A DNA stretch of 45,981 bases from an uncultured Bacteroidales bacterium (GCA_900545245.1 UQYV01000026.1:1-45981), one strand, 5' to 3'; counted from the first letter of the stretch, positions 9,768-18,775 are shown. Notes: generated by a model not told the origin, from the sequence alone. Made by a program: numbers and translations.

Positions 9768-11345
9768 ATGATCATGAAAAGAACATTTCTGATTTCAGCA
9801 ATCGCTGTTGCGGCAGCGCTTCTTGCGGTTTCGTGCCAGAAAGAGCAGGAGCAGAAACCGTCAAAGAAACTTGAATGTACGGCGCAGGAAAGCTACACAG
9901 TGGCGGCAACGGCAGCAAAGTCCGTTTCGTTCGACATCGCGGCAAACACGCCGTGGACAATCACGAGCAGCGAGAATTGGTGTAAGGTCACTCCGTCAAG
10001 CAGCAAGGAAAGCTCGCTCGCGGAGACAATCATCGTGAAATTCGAGGACAACACTGGCTCGGCATCGCGTGAAGCCACACTCACAATCGAGGGTGAAGGC
10101 ATCGAAAAGCCGACCCTTGTAAAATTCATCCAAGGTGTGCCGGGCAAAATTACCATCACTCCTTTCACCGAGAAGTTCGCGAAGGAAGGCGGCAAGCAGA
10201 CATTCACTGTCCTCTCCAACAAACCGTGGGCTGTGACCGCATCACCTTCCGACTGGATCACTTTTGAGCCGGCTTCAGGCGAGGCTTCAGAGCAGCCTGT
10301 AACCGTGACGGCAACTGCAAAATACACAGATGGCAAGGGTCACACCGCCACAGTCACTGTCACAAGCGAAGATGCCTCACAATCATTCGAAGCATCAATC
10401 GAGGGACTTGTGTTCGAGGTTGAAGAACTTGAAGAAGGCGAGAAAGTCTTTGATTACAAGGGCGGTGCGAAAGAAATAAAGATCAATGCGAACATTGACT
10501 GGAACGTGGCCGTTTCCGACGGGCATTTCACCGCAAGCAAGACAGAAGGAGGCATCAGGGTGGAGGCTCCTATGTCAAAATGGTTCGGAAAGAAGAGTTT
10601 CACCGTAACTATTACCCCTGTAACGACAATCGAGGGCGTGGGACCTGTGACAATTGATATGGCAATCGCACCGGCTTCATACATCGACAACAGCGACAAG
10701 TCCGCATATAAAATCAACGAGGACGGTTCAGTTACCTTGACAATCGCGGAAAAGAATGAAGACCCAAAGAAGAACCAGGCCTTTATGAAGACATTCGACG
10801 AATACAAGTACGGCAACTTCGTCTGGGAATTCAGCGACGTCAAGCTCACGGAAGGATACTTCTGCGTGAACAACTGGCTGAAGGGAGAGAACCCGCCGTA
10901 CCTTATGTTGAAATATGGTAATAACATAGCTCTGCTTGCCGGCGGCGGAATTGTTTCTACATCAAACGGAACCCGCGCAGAACTCGGCTTCGACAACGGA
11001 TGGGGTTCAGGTTGGAATTACACATGGAAATTCAATGCAGGGACATATCCAACGGACATCTCACAATTAAAGTCCATCAGAATGCTGATCGTTCCTGTCA
11101 AGAGAACCGGAACAAATCAGAATAATGTATTGAATAAAAAGGTGTGGGTCAACGATGTCCTCGTACTCAACAATATTCTCGGTGCGGAGAGTCAGGACGA
11201 GGGGCGTGTCAGCGGAGACATTTGGACTGCGAACCCGGAAACGAAAGGATTCAATTATTGCACAGGTATTCAGGACTCCGTCGGTTCGATCACCATCAAT
11301 TCCTTTGAAATCGACACAGACTACAGCAAATACGTGAACGACTGA
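9768..11345 (+). CDS. BACON-domain lipoprotein, probable surface glycan-binding protein (SGBP)
   Basis: Predicted surface lipoprotein that binds glycan for the SusCD complex. The signal peptide has lipobox AVSC followed by a charged QKEQEQK stretch, consistent with surface export. Two BACON-type beta-sandwich repeats follow: about 38-125 (FDIAANTPWTITSSENWCKVTP) and about 129-212 (FTVLSNKPWAVTASPSDWITFEP). The C-terminal part, about 300 aa (220-525), contains YKYGNFVWEFSDVKLTEGYF and GFDNGWGSGWNYTWKF. It is clearly homologous to the C-terminal half of the protein encoded at 14335-16104, so it is a reused module, plausibly the carbohydrate-binding part. The position straight after SusCD is typical of SGBPs. 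ATG at 9768 or 9774 could start translation. Ligand unknown. Confidence 0.8.
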   Translation: MIMKRTFLISAIAVAAALLAVSCQKEQEQKPSKKLECTAQESYTVAATAAKSVSFDIAANTPWTITSSENWCKVTPSSSKESSLAETIIVKFEDNTGSASREATLTIEGEGIEKPTLVKFIQGVPGKITITPFTEKFAKEGGKQTFTVLSNKPWAVTASPSDWITFEPASGEASEQPVTVTATAKYTDGKGHTATVTVTSEDASQSFEASIEGLVFEVEELEEGEKVFDYKGGAKEIKINANIDWNVAVSDGHFTASKTEGGIRVEAPMSKWFGKKSFTVTITPVTTIEGVGPVTIDMAIAPASYIDNSDKSAYKINEDGSVTLTIAEKNEDPKKNQAFMKTFDEYKYGNFVWEFSDVKLTEGYFCVNNWLKGENPPYLMLKYGNNIALLAGGGIVSTSNGTRAELGFDNGWGSGWNYTWKFNAGTYPTDISQLKSIRMLIVPVKRTGTNQNNVLNKKVWVNDVLVLNNILGAESQDEGRVSGDIWTANPETKGFNYCTGIQDSVGSITINSFEIDTDYSKYVND

Positions 11346-11376
11346 TGTCATATAATTCCTCAATTAACGGATATTG

Positions 11377-12888
11377 ATGAATATAAGTAAAGCAATACTA
11401 TTCGGTTCGGCTCTCCTTGCAGGCGCGTTTGTTTCCTGCAAGGAAGACGGGCCAATGAAATGGGTCGATCTGCGCTACCTTGCCGAGGATAGCTACACGC
11501 TGACGGCGGCCTCTCCCGTGCCCATCCGCCTTCAGGTGAAATCTACTGACCCGTGGAAAGTTTATGGGAGGGAGCCGTCGTGGTGCAGCATAACCCCGTC
11601 AGAGGGCGTAGCATCGAAACTTTTCGATGTGACGGTGCAATATACCGAGAACACGGAACTCGATGACAGGCTCGACACTCTCGTGATTCAGAGTGACTAC
11701 TGGATAGGGAAATGGATTCCTGTACGTCAAAAGGGAACCGCCTACCTCAACATCGAGGGCGCTGAAGACCTTACAATCGGGCAGTTCGGAGGAACGGCAC
11801 AGTTCAGCATACGTGCAAACCAGGACTGGAGCCTTGCCAAGACAGAAGATGCGCCGTGGCTGAAGCTGATAAAGACTTCCGGACACGGAGACGCTGAAAT
11901 CGTTCTGGCCACAAGTGCAGAGAACAAGGGTGAGAGACGCTTTGCCGACATCGCTGTACTCAACCGCCATGACGAGAAGGAGCTGACAGTACGCGTATGG
12001 CAGGATGGTGTCGTTCTCTCCCCTTCCGAGGCAAGAATGAGGACAACTTTCGACGCTCAGATTCTCTCGGTTGAAGTTAGTTCCAATGCAGACTGGACTG
12101 TGGAGAAAGGCGATGCCAGCGCAGGTTGGATTGACTTCCCGCAGACGGAGTTTAGCGGAGACGGAACTCTGCGGATTGCCCTCACAGAGAACACAGGGGC
12201 TTCAATCAGGACAGCGGAGGTTCTTCTCAAGACCAAAGCTGCCGATGGGTTCGAGCAGATAGTCAAGAGCATCGTCATCCGTCAGGCCTACAACCCAACT
12301 CCGGACTACTACGACTTCGACGCATCGGGTCTGGAACAGTGGATTATCAACGGCGCGGACAACGACAAATCAAGCTGCAAGGTCGTGGGAAACTGTCTCG
12401 AAATCTATGGAGCACAGAAGGTACACCGCTACAACTGCGCTGCCGGAAACTGGGATTTCTTCATGAAGGCTTCCTCCGCAAAGGCTCAGCCGGTGATTTA
12501 CTTCCAGTGCGGAGACTTCGATATGAGGTGGTTCGTCGATGTGGGTGCTGGAAAAACGAATGTTACTATGGTCGATAAGGGAAAAACAAAGACATTCTCG
12601 GACTTCAACGTTCCGTACAGCAGCACCGAATGCCACAAATTCGGCATCAAGATGACTCCGGACAAGGACGGATGGGCGGTGTTCTCGTGGGTGCTCGATG
12701 ACAAGGTTCTCGGATCCTACACCACGAATGGTGAGAATGTGCAGACAAGCGCGCTGAAGTACAGTCAGGACCTCAAGTTCCACATTTTTGTCGGAGCATG
12801 GGAGAGCGGCGGCACAGCCAATCAGACGACAATCTGGAGCGGCTGGCAATATACTCTGCCATACGAGTTTATAGACTGGGGAGAATAG
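11377..12888 (+). CDS. BACON-repeat lipoprotein with C-terminal jelly-roll-like domain, probable glycan-binding protein
   Basis: Predicted outer-membrane lipoprotein. The signal peptide ends in FVSC followed by KEDG, resembling a Bacteroidetes surface-export signal. About three BACON-like sandwiches can be recognised by the recurring NxxW pattern: STDPWKVYGREPSWCSITP, RANQDWSLAKTEDAPWLKL and SSNADWTVEKGDASAGWIDF. From about residue 315 a different domain begins (YYDFDASGLEQWIINGADNDKSS), with Trp- and Phe-rich strands suggestive of a concanavalin-like or CBM fold; no catalytic motif is visible. I start it at ATG 11377 rather than the TTG one codon earlier. A terminator-like hairpin follows the gene. 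Carbohydrate binding is inferred from context. Confidence 0.75.
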   Translation: MNISKAILFGSALLAGAFVSCKEDGPMKWVDLRYLAEDSYTLTAASPVPIRLQVKSTDPWKVYGREPSWCSITPSEGVASKLFDVTVQYTENTELDDRLDTLVIQSDYWIGKWIPVRQKGTAYLNIEGAEDLTIGQFGGTAQFSIRANQDWSLAKTEDAPWLKLIKTSGHGDAEIVLATSAENKGERRFADIAVLNRHDEKELTVRVWQDGVVLSPSEARMRTTFDAQILSVEVSSNADWTVEKGDASAGWIDFPQTEFSGDGTLRIALTENTGASIRTAEVLLKTKAADGFEQIVKSIVIRQAYNPTPDYYDFDASGLEQWIINGADNDKSSCKVVGNCLEIYGAQKVHRYNCAAGNWDFFMKASSAKAQPVIYFQCGDFDMRWFVDVGAGKTNVTMVDKGKTKTFSDFNVPYSSTECHKFGIKMTPDKDGWAVFSWVLDDKVLGSYTTNGENVQTSALKYSQDLKFHIFVGAWESGGTANQTTIWSGWQYTLPYEFIDWGE

Positions 12889-12902
12889 GGGGAATGGTGT
12901 CT

Positions 12903-12924
12903 AAAAAGCGGATTGCTGCTTTTT
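12903..12924 (+). terminator. Probable Rho-independent terminator or attenuator after the BACON lipoprotein gene
   Basis: AAAAAGC (12903-12909) pairs perfectly with GCTTTTT (12918-12924) across an 8-nt loop, and the T run forms the 3' arm. It lies 14 nt after the stop codon. The 94 bases to the GH16 start hold only a weak -7-like TGAATTTG (12972-12979), so it is not settled whether GH16 has its own transcript. Confidence 0.5.
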
Positions 12925-13018
12925 ATACCTTCATTTCCTACAAGCTGCTTATACAAGTTGTTTTAAACACTTGAATTTGTTAGAGCAGAAAAATGAAATT
13001 GAAAATAAGAACAGATAA

Positions 13019-14083
13019 ATGAATAGGATGAAAATTTTGATAATGGCTTTGCTGGTGACGGCGTGCATCAAAAACGGAGGAGAGGCAGTGGAAGAACCAT
13101 TGCTGAAGGACTTTGCGCTGAAGGTGAATGAGTTGAGCTATCATGCGAATCTTGACAAGGAAAGCGGCATGGCGACAATCGGAGTCATTGAGTACGGCGG
13201 ATATGTCAGCGGCGTAAGCGTGGACCTCGCGGATGGAGCAACAATAAGTCCTAATCCGAACGATTTTCTCGGAAGTTGGCCGCAGTCGCAGGAATTCATC
13301 GTGAGCAAGGGCGAAGTCTCGCAGAAATGGACGGTGAGGCTGACAAAATATGTGTCAGGACTGCCGCAAATTGACGGCAAGGACGTGATTTTCCGCGACG
13401 AGTTCGACACCGACGGAGAGGTTAACTCCGAGTTTTGGTCGCTCATAGGCAAGGGCACAGCGGCATGGCAGACAGATATGTCCGGAAAAGCCGAACACTC
13501 TTATGTCAAAAACGGCAATCTTGTGCTTGTCATCAAACGTGACGACGACGGGGTTGTACGCTCCGGCGGAATCAGAACTGAGTACAAGGTGGGTATCAAG
13601 TACGACTGCCACATCGAGGCCAGAATCAAGTTCTTGGATGACTGCGACAATGCAGGACAGGCGTTCTGGCTGATGCCGGATTCAAGATACCAGATTTACA
13701 AGGGCTGGCCGGATGGTGGCGAAATTGACATCCTTGAACATAGCTACCTCCATGACTACATCCAGCAGACTGTCCACAGCCATTACATCGATGTCGTTGA
13801 CCCAAACAACAAATACGCCGGAAAGCCGGTCTATAAGGGATATAACCCAGGTCAGTACAACATCTATGGTCTTGATCTTCTCGAAAACAGCCTCGTATTC
13901 TACACCAACGGCGAGAAGACAATGACCTACGAGAACATGCACCTCGACAATGAGGCAGAGATGAAGCAGTGGCCGTTCACTTCGGACTATTACATCATAC
14001 TCAGTACCAGTCCCGTCGGAGCGAAGAATCTCAATGCTCCGTCATATATGTACGTCGATTGGGTGAGGGTCACGAAACTATAG
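13019..14083 (+). CDS. GH16 family endo-beta-glucanase lipoprotein (laminarinase/lichenase-like)
   Basis: Predicted retaining endo-glycosidase that cuts beta-glucan at the cell surface so that SusCD can import the oligosaccharides. It is a lipoprotein (ALLVTAC, Cys16). Residues about 25-118 form a small beta domain (EFIVSKGEVSQKWTVRLTKY). The GH16 jelly roll follows from VIFRDEFD (about 123) to VDWVRVTKL at the end. The catalytic signature GEIDILE is intact, giving nucleophile Glu235, Asp237 and acid/base Glu240. The flanking GGIRTEYKV and QAFWLMP blocks fit laminarinase-like GH16. The length of 354 aa is normal. ATG at 13028 (MKILIMALL) would give a tidier signal peptide than ATG at 13019. 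Exact specificity (beta-1,3 or mixed-linkage) cannot be read from the sequence. Confidence 0.92.
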   Translation: MNRMKILIMALLVTACIKNGGEAVEEPLLKDFALKVNELSYHANLDKESGMATIGVIEYGGYVSGVSVDLADGATISPNPNDFLGSWPQSQEFIVSKGEVSQKWTVRLTKYVSGLPQIDGKDVIFRDEFDTDGEVNSEFWSLIGKGTAAWQTDMSGKAEHSYVKNGNLVLVIKRDDDGVVRSGGIRTEYKVGIKYDCHIEARIKFLDDCDNAGQAFWLMPDSRYQIYKGWPDGGEIDILEHSYLHDYIQQTVHSHYIDVVDPNNKYAGKPVYKGYNPGQYNIYGLDLLENSLVFYTNGEKTMTYENMHLDNEAEMKQWPFTSDYYIILSTSPVGAKNLNAPSYMYVDWVRVTKL

Positions 14084-14166
14084 AAACGGAATCAGAAATT
14101 AAAGGCTGTTTTGAATTTTTTGAAACAAATTCCTGAACTAATAACGTCATTAACAAACATCTGACT

Positions 14167-14319
14167 ATGATAAAAAAAACAATGTTGGCAGAGTATTCTG
14201 CCCCCGTAGTCTCGGTCATAAGCATTGAGACCGAGTGCGGATTCGCACAAAGCTTCGGCGAAGAGGGTCGTGCCGGTAAACTGACCTATGATTCAGCGGA
14301 GAATGACATCACGTTTTAA
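14167..14319 (+). CDS. Small conserved-looking protein (50 aa) preceding the fimbrillin-like lipoprotein gene
   Basis: Short frame from ATG 14167 to TAA 14317-14319, reading MIKKTMLAEYSAPVVSV, then ISIETECGFAQSFGEEG and a Tyr/Asp/Asn-rich end (LTYDSAENDITF). It has no signal peptide or membrane segment. The layout, a Lys-rich start, a Y-x-AP-x-x-x-V block, one Cys-Gly-Phe-Ala element and an acidic Gly/Asn tail, resembles small uncharacterised proteins I recall lying next to fimbrillin-like or BACON lipoprotein genes in Bacteroidales; that memory is not a database result. Its stop codon is followed immediately by the strong ribosome-binding site of the next gene, so the two are probably translated as a unit. 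Function unknown. Confidence 0.6.
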   Translation: MIKKTMLAEYSAPVVSVISIETECGFAQSFGEEGRAGKLTYDSAENDITF

Positions 14320-14325
14320 AGGAGG
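14320..14325 (+). promoter_or_regulatory. Unusually strong Shine-Dalgarno (AGGAGG)
   Basis: AGGAGG begins directly after the TAA of the 50-aa frame and sits 9 nt before ATG 14335. Strong Shine-Dalgarno sequences are uncommon in Bacteroidetes, and the other starts in this window mostly lack one. It fixes the start of the fimbrillin-like gene and suggests high or coupled expression. Confidence 0.6.
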
Positions 14326-14334
14326 ACAGCAACT

Positions 14335-16104
14335 ATGAAAAAGTATCTTTCAGCATTTTGTGTCCTCGCTCTCGTTGTGGGGTGCTCAAAGGAAAACATT
14401 GCTCCGGTGCAGAGTTCAAATGAAGTTCTACTGACATCCTATGCCGGTCAGCCTCAGACAAAAACGACAATCGCCGGCAACAAGACCGACGGATTCACGG
14501 CGAACTGGGCTGCGGACGACGCCATCGGTGTCTATACGACAGCCGGAACAGCGAACGCCAAGCACACAATCACTGTTTTGTCCGACGGAACGGCAAAGTT
14601 CACGGGAAAGGTGGCGGCATCAGAGAACGAGCAAACTCTCTACGCATATTACCCCTATACAAGCAGCGCGACTAGCAATCTTGCGGCAGTTCCGCTAAAC
14701 CTTCCGAGCGTGCAGACCATGACCGGTGCCTCATACGACGCATCGGCAGCGATTATGGTCGGCAAGCCCCAGGCCGCCACAGTCAACGGAGAGACCTCAG
14801 AAATAGGCAACTGGAAGTTCGCACACCTCGGCTCCTACATCAGCATCAGCGTCGCAGGCATAACTACGGAGACTGTTTCAACGGACGAACTCGTATCGAC
14901 CGTGAGCATCAAGTCCGAAAGCAAGACACTGTCAGGGGACTTCACTCTCAACCTCGAAAACGGACAGGTGGCATTCAGCAAAACATTGGACGAGGTGAGC
15001 GTGACTGTTCCTAAAGGCACTACGCTCGGCAATCTTGCGGCATGGGCAGTGACCGCACCATTTACCCTCGCTGACGAATCCCTTACCATCACCATAGTCA
15101 CGGACAGGAACGCCATCAGCAAGACAGTCAAGCTCACCAAGGAGTTCAAGGCAGGCAATGTCTATACCTTGGGAATCAACATTGACGAGAATTGTGCGGT
15201 GAAAAAGGCATTGGCATTCGCCAAGGAATACTCAGTCTCCGAAAGAACTTGCTATTGGAGAGGAGGAGCGGCAAACAAAAAAGTGTATGAAGTAAGTTCC
15301 ACAATTGACTGGAAAGTCTCAATCACTGATTCCAATGAGGCTACGGTGACGAAAAACGATGATGGCAAGAGCTTCACCGTCGTGTTCCCGAAGTCAAAGT
15401 GGCCTGTAGCAAAAAAATATACCGTCACACTTGAGCCTGCGACTGCCATTGAAGGCGTTACGCCGAAGACAATGGACCTGTTCCTTGCAAGTCATTCGTG
15501 GATGGCCGGTGACAGCAACTGCTTCGACTCTTACGATGACGGTTCGGTAAAACTGACTCTCTCTGCAAATGGAAATGCTTGCCTTCAGACATCAGAGACA
15601 TTCAAATACGGAAATTATGTCTGGACATTCGAGAACGTGAATATCTCCGAAGGATACTTTGGAACTGAAATCTGGGATAATGGTCTGAATCTTCGTATGA
15701 GATACGGTGTGAACACTCATGTAATCTACAGCGGAGGAACTGTTGAACACAACGGCGTCAAGACCAATTTCGGATTCGACAATGGGTGGAAAGGTATATG
15801 GGACCACACCGGAGAGTTTTCAGACGGAACATATCCCGAGAATGTCTCCGACCTTAAATCAATCCGACTTCTCATCAAGCCTGTCACAAGAGGTGGCGGG
15901 ATGAAACCCGTCGAAGGCCTTTCCAAGAAAATCTGGATAAATGATGTTCTCGTGTTCGACAACAAAAATAACAGTGGCGACGTGTGGCGAATAAATACCG
16001 CTCTCGGTGGACTGCACTATAAATATGGCATTCTCAACGCTGTCGGTTCCATCGTTATAAAGTCCTTCGACATTGACGAAAATTATTCAAACTACAACGA
16101 CTGA
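14335..16104 (+). CDS. Fimbrillin-like lipoprotein fused to the PUL's C-terminal binding module
   Basis: Predicted surface lipoprotein (lipobox ALVVGC, then SKEN). Residues about 30-280 resemble fimbrillin (Mfa/FimA-like) proteins: TKTTIAGNKTDGFTANWAADDAIGVY, YAYYPYTSSATSNL, GNWKFAHLGSYISISV, and an end such as EFKAGNVYTLGINID. Residues about 285-589 are homologous to the C-terminal half of the BACON protein at 9768-11345: TFKYGNYVWTFENVNISEGYF against YKYGNFVWEFSDVKLTEGYF, plus NFGFDNGWKG and LKSIRLLIKPV. It is therefore a chimera of a pilin-like spacer and a PUL-specific module. I infer a glycan-binding role analogous to SGBP-B. GH3 follows after 2 nt. Confidence 0.75.
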   Translation: MKKYLSAFCVLALVVGCSKENIAPVQSSNEVLLTSYAGQPQTKTTIAGNKTDGFTANWAADDAIGVYTTAGTANAKHTITVLSDGTAKFTGKVAASENEQTLYAYYPYTSSATSNLAAVPLNLPSVQTMTGASYDASAAIMVGKPQAATVNGETSEIGNWKFAHLGSYISISVAGITTETVSTDELVSTVSIKSESKTLSGDFTLNLENGQVAFSKTLDEVSVTVPKGTTLGNLAAWAVTAPFTLADESLTITIVTDRNAISKTVKLTKEFKAGNVYTLGINIDENCAVKKALAFAKEYSVSERTCYWRGGAANKKVYEVSSTIDWKVSITDSNEATVTKNDDGKSFTVVFPKSKWPVAKKYTVTLEPATAIEGVTPKTMDLFLASHSWMAGDSNCFDSYDDGSVKLTLSANGNACLQTSETFKYGNYVWTFENVNISEGYFGTEIWDNGLNLRMRYGVNTHVIYSGGTVEHNGVKTNFGFDNGWKGIWDHTGEFSDGTYPENVSDLKSIRLLIKPVTRGGGMKPVEGLSKKIWINDVLVFDNKNNSGDVWRINTALGGLHYKYGILNAVGSIVIKSFDIDENYSNYND

Positions 16105-16106
16105 CA

Positions 16107-18191
16107 ATGTTCAAAAGAATTCTGACATTAGCGCTTTCTGCAGTCGTTGCACTGCCCGCATCAGCTCAAGTGACAATCGGTGAGGAGGCTCGGCAAAGAG
16201 CCTCCGAACTGGTTACCAAGATGACCCTTGAAGAAAAGATTGACTTTATCGCCGGAGATGCCGACGGATTCCACATCTATGGAGTTCCACGGCTCCGTAT
16301 TCCCGAAATCCGCACGGCGGATGGTCCGCAGGGATTGCGCAACGACACGCAGAGTACAATGTACCCATGCGGTATCGCGCTTGCATCCTGTTGGAACAGG
16401 TCTCTGGCACTGGCCTACGGCAAGTCAATCGGCTCAGACGCGAGGGCACGCGGGGTTCACATCCTGCTCGGTCCCGGAGTAAACATCTACCGGGCACCAA
16501 TGTGCGGACGCAATTTCGAGTACTACGGAGAAGACCCTTTTCTGACTTCGGAGACTGCAGCGCAGTACATACTCGGAGTGCAGAGCGAGGGCGTAATGGC
16601 AACTGTAAAGCATTTCTGCGGCAACAACCAGGAATGGAGCCGGCACCACACATCATCGGACATAGACGAACGGACTCTCAACGAGATTTATTTTCCTGCC
16701 TTCCGTAAGGCTGTGCAGGTCGCCGGTGTCGGTTCAGTGATGTCGAGCTACAACCTGCTGAACAGCGTGCACACCTCCGAAAACGAGATCCTTGTCAGGA
16801 TTCTCAGAGAAAAATGGGGCTTTGAAGGTATATATATGTCCGACTGGGCAGCGACGTACTCAACGATCGGGGCCGCAAATGCCGGTATCGACCTTGAGAT
16901 GCCGCTCGCGCTATACTTCACTCGCGAACTGCTCGGAAAAGCCGTGGAGAACGGAACAGTGAGCGAGAGCGCACTTGACGAAAAATGCCGTCACATCATT
17001 CAGACTTTCATTGCCTTCGGCTTCCTTGACCGGGAGCAGAAAGACGAAAGCATTCCACTCGACAATCCAGAGTCCAACAAAGTAGCACTTGAAGTGGCAC
17101 GTGAAGCTGTGGTACTCCTCAAAAACGACGGGATTCTGCCACTATGTTCAAAATCACACTCAAAGTCTTTAAGAAACATCGTGATTCTCGGTCCGAACGC
17201 AGACTGCGTGCCTACCGGAGGAGGCTCTGGATTCGTGAACCCGTATCACACGAAAAGCGTCTTCGCCGCACTTTCCGAGCAAGGCAAAAAGTTGAAAGTC
17301 AGCCTCGTTCCATTCGCAGGAAAGATTGATGCCGTTCAGCCGGACTTCACACCTGAACAGAAGGCGGCAATCCGTAGTGCAGATGCCGTGATTTACTGCG
17401 GTGGCTTCAACTCCGACCTTGAGCACGAGGACGGCGACCGTCCGTTCGAGATTCCGGCCGCGCAGACCGCCCAAATGCACAGTGCGGTAGAGCTCAATCC
17501 AAACCTCATCACTGTCATCAATGCCGGTGGTGGTGTGCGCTTCGCCGATTTTGACGACATTTCAAGAGCTACTCTCATGGCGTGGTATCCGGGACAGGCA
17601 GGCGGCCAGGCCATAGCTGAAATTCTCACCGGAGCAACTAATCCGAGTGGCCACCTCCCCATTTCCATCGAGGCACGCCCCGAGGACAACCCGACTTTCG
17701 GCAGCTACTACGAGAACACGTTCCGTAACCTCAGCAGCCCATATTCCCGTGTCGGCTACAACGAGGGAGTCTTCGTTGGCTACCGAGGCTACTGCCGCAA
17801 CGCAGCCTTCCCGCTCTACCCCTTCGGCTTCGGACTCAGCTACACCACCTTCGAGTTCTCGGATCTCAGCGTATCCACGCCAGAAGGCGGCAAGGTGAAG
17901 GTGACTTTCCGCATCCGCAACACCGGCAAACGCGACGGAGCTACTGCAGCGCAAGTCTATGTCGGAGAATGCTCCCCGACACTCCCCCGCCCTAAAAAGG
18001 AACTTAAGGGATATGAAAAGATATTCCTTAAATCGGGAGAAGTCAAGGAAATATCCATCATCCTCGACAACGAGGCATTCAGTCACTACGACACCGCACT
18101 CCACGACTTCACTGTAACTCCCGGGAAATACCGAATTTTCGTAGGCGATTCCAGTGCAAACCTCACGCTGACAGCCACCGTTCAGCGGTAA
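16107..18191 (+). CDS. GH3 family beta-glucosidase (exo-acting), exported
   Basis: Retaining exo-glycosidase expected to release glucose from beta-gluco-oligosaccharides in the periplasm. A signal peptide (ALSAVVALPASAQ) precedes the (beta/alpha)8 domain with EEKIDFIAG, ADGPQGLR, KHFCGNNQEW (KH at 168-169) and the nucleophile Asp246 in YMSDWAAT. The second alpha/beta domain contains VLLKNDGILPL, GPNA and WYPGQAGGQAIAEILTG. A C-terminal FnIII-like domain (about 590-694) has FGFGLSYTTFEF and RNTGKRDGATAAQVYVG. At 694 aa it is complete. It starts 2 nt after the fimbrillin-like gene, so translation is probably coupled. Its last 10 nt overlap an antisense RhuM fragment. GH3 with GH16 in one locus supports a beta-glucan substrate. 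Confidence 0.93.
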   Translation: MFKRILTLALSAVVALPASAQVTIGEEARQRASELVTKMTLEEKIDFIAGDADGFHIYGVPRLRIPEIRTADGPQGLRNDTQSTMYPCGIALASCWNRSLALAYGKSIGSDARARGVHILLGPGVNIYRAPMCGRNFEYYGEDPFLTSETAAQYILGVQSEGVMATVKHFCGNNQEWSRHHTSSDIDERTLNEIYFPAFRKAVQVAGVGSVMSSYNLLNSVHTSENEILVRILREKWGFEGIYMSDWAATYSTIGAANAGIDLEMPLALYFTRELLGKAVENGTVSESALDEKCRHIIQTFIAFGFLDREQKDESIPLDNPESNKVALEVAREAVVLLKNDGILPLCSKSHSKSLRNIVILGPNADCVPTGGGSGFVNPYHTKSVFAALSEQGKKLKVSLVPFAGKIDAVQPDFTPEQKAAIRSADAVIYCGGFNSDLEHEDGDRPFEIPAAQTAQMHSAVELNPNLITVINAGGGVRFADFDDISRATLMAWYPGQAGGQAIAEILTGATNPSGHLPISIEARPEDNPTFGSYYENTFRNLSSPYSRVGYNEGVFVGYRGYCRNAAFPLYPFGFGLSYTTFEFSDLSVSTPEGGKVKVTFRIRNTGKRDGATAAQVYVGECSPTLPRPKKELKGYEKIFLKSGEVKEISIILDNEAFSHYDTALHDFTVTPGKYRIFVGDSSANLTLTATVQR

Positions 18192-18607
18192 ACGATCCCA
18201 GAAAACTCAATCCCCTGTTTCAATCTCTCATCATCCAATGCGAATCCTTTCTGTATATATTCATGCAGCCGCTCCGTAGCCCATCTGCGAAAATGTACCG
18301 CCACCGGTGACTGTACTCTATAGCCCAGAGCGATTATCATGTCGAGATTATAATGATCAATCTCACGTTTCACCTGACGAGATCCCTCTTGACGAACTAA
18401 CAAGAATTTCTTGTGAGTTGCTTCATCTGAAAGTTCCCCATCCGCATATACGCACTTAACATGCTGACTGACATTCTGTTGTGTTGTGGCATATATTTGC
18501 GCCAACTGTTCTTGCGTCAACCACACATCCTCATCGGCAAAGCACACATTTATAGAGACTTTGCCATCATTGTCCGTGAACAATATAAGTTTATTCTCTT
18601 TTTTCAT
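18182..18607 (-). pseudogene. Truncated RhuM-family (virulence protein RhuM-like) fragment
   Basis: Minus-strand frame of 141 aa with the typical RhuM start: WLTQEQLAQIYATTQQNVSQHV, then ALGYRVQSPVAVHFRRWATERLHEYI and KGFALDDERLKQG. In intact RhuM proteins (roughly 300 aa or more) this is followed by a long C-terminal domain. Here the reading frame leaves the family after ERLKQG and stops inside the end of the GH3 gene. I read it as the N-terminal remnant of a gene cut by a rearrangement. RhuM-type genes are common in mobile and accessory DNA; their biochemical role is poorly known. Whether the fragment is expressed cannot be told. Confidence 0.7.
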
Positions 18608-18775
18608 TATAAAATATTTTCACAAAATTCAAAAATCAACGAAGTTAGGAAAAAATCACATTTTTCTTGTCATATTTTACATTTCTCAAGTGCAAATGTC
18701 AGAAGATGGCCAAATCAGATAGGGTAATTTGACTTTGAGTACACTATTATACAAGAATCAAATAACACTGACTAT
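18608..18775. other. AT-rich intergenic region
   Basis: 168 bases between the divergent RhuM fragment and the metallophosphoesterase gene. AT-rich, with no coding frame worth calling. No good TTTG/TAnnTTTG pair was found on the plus strand. Confidence 0.6.
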
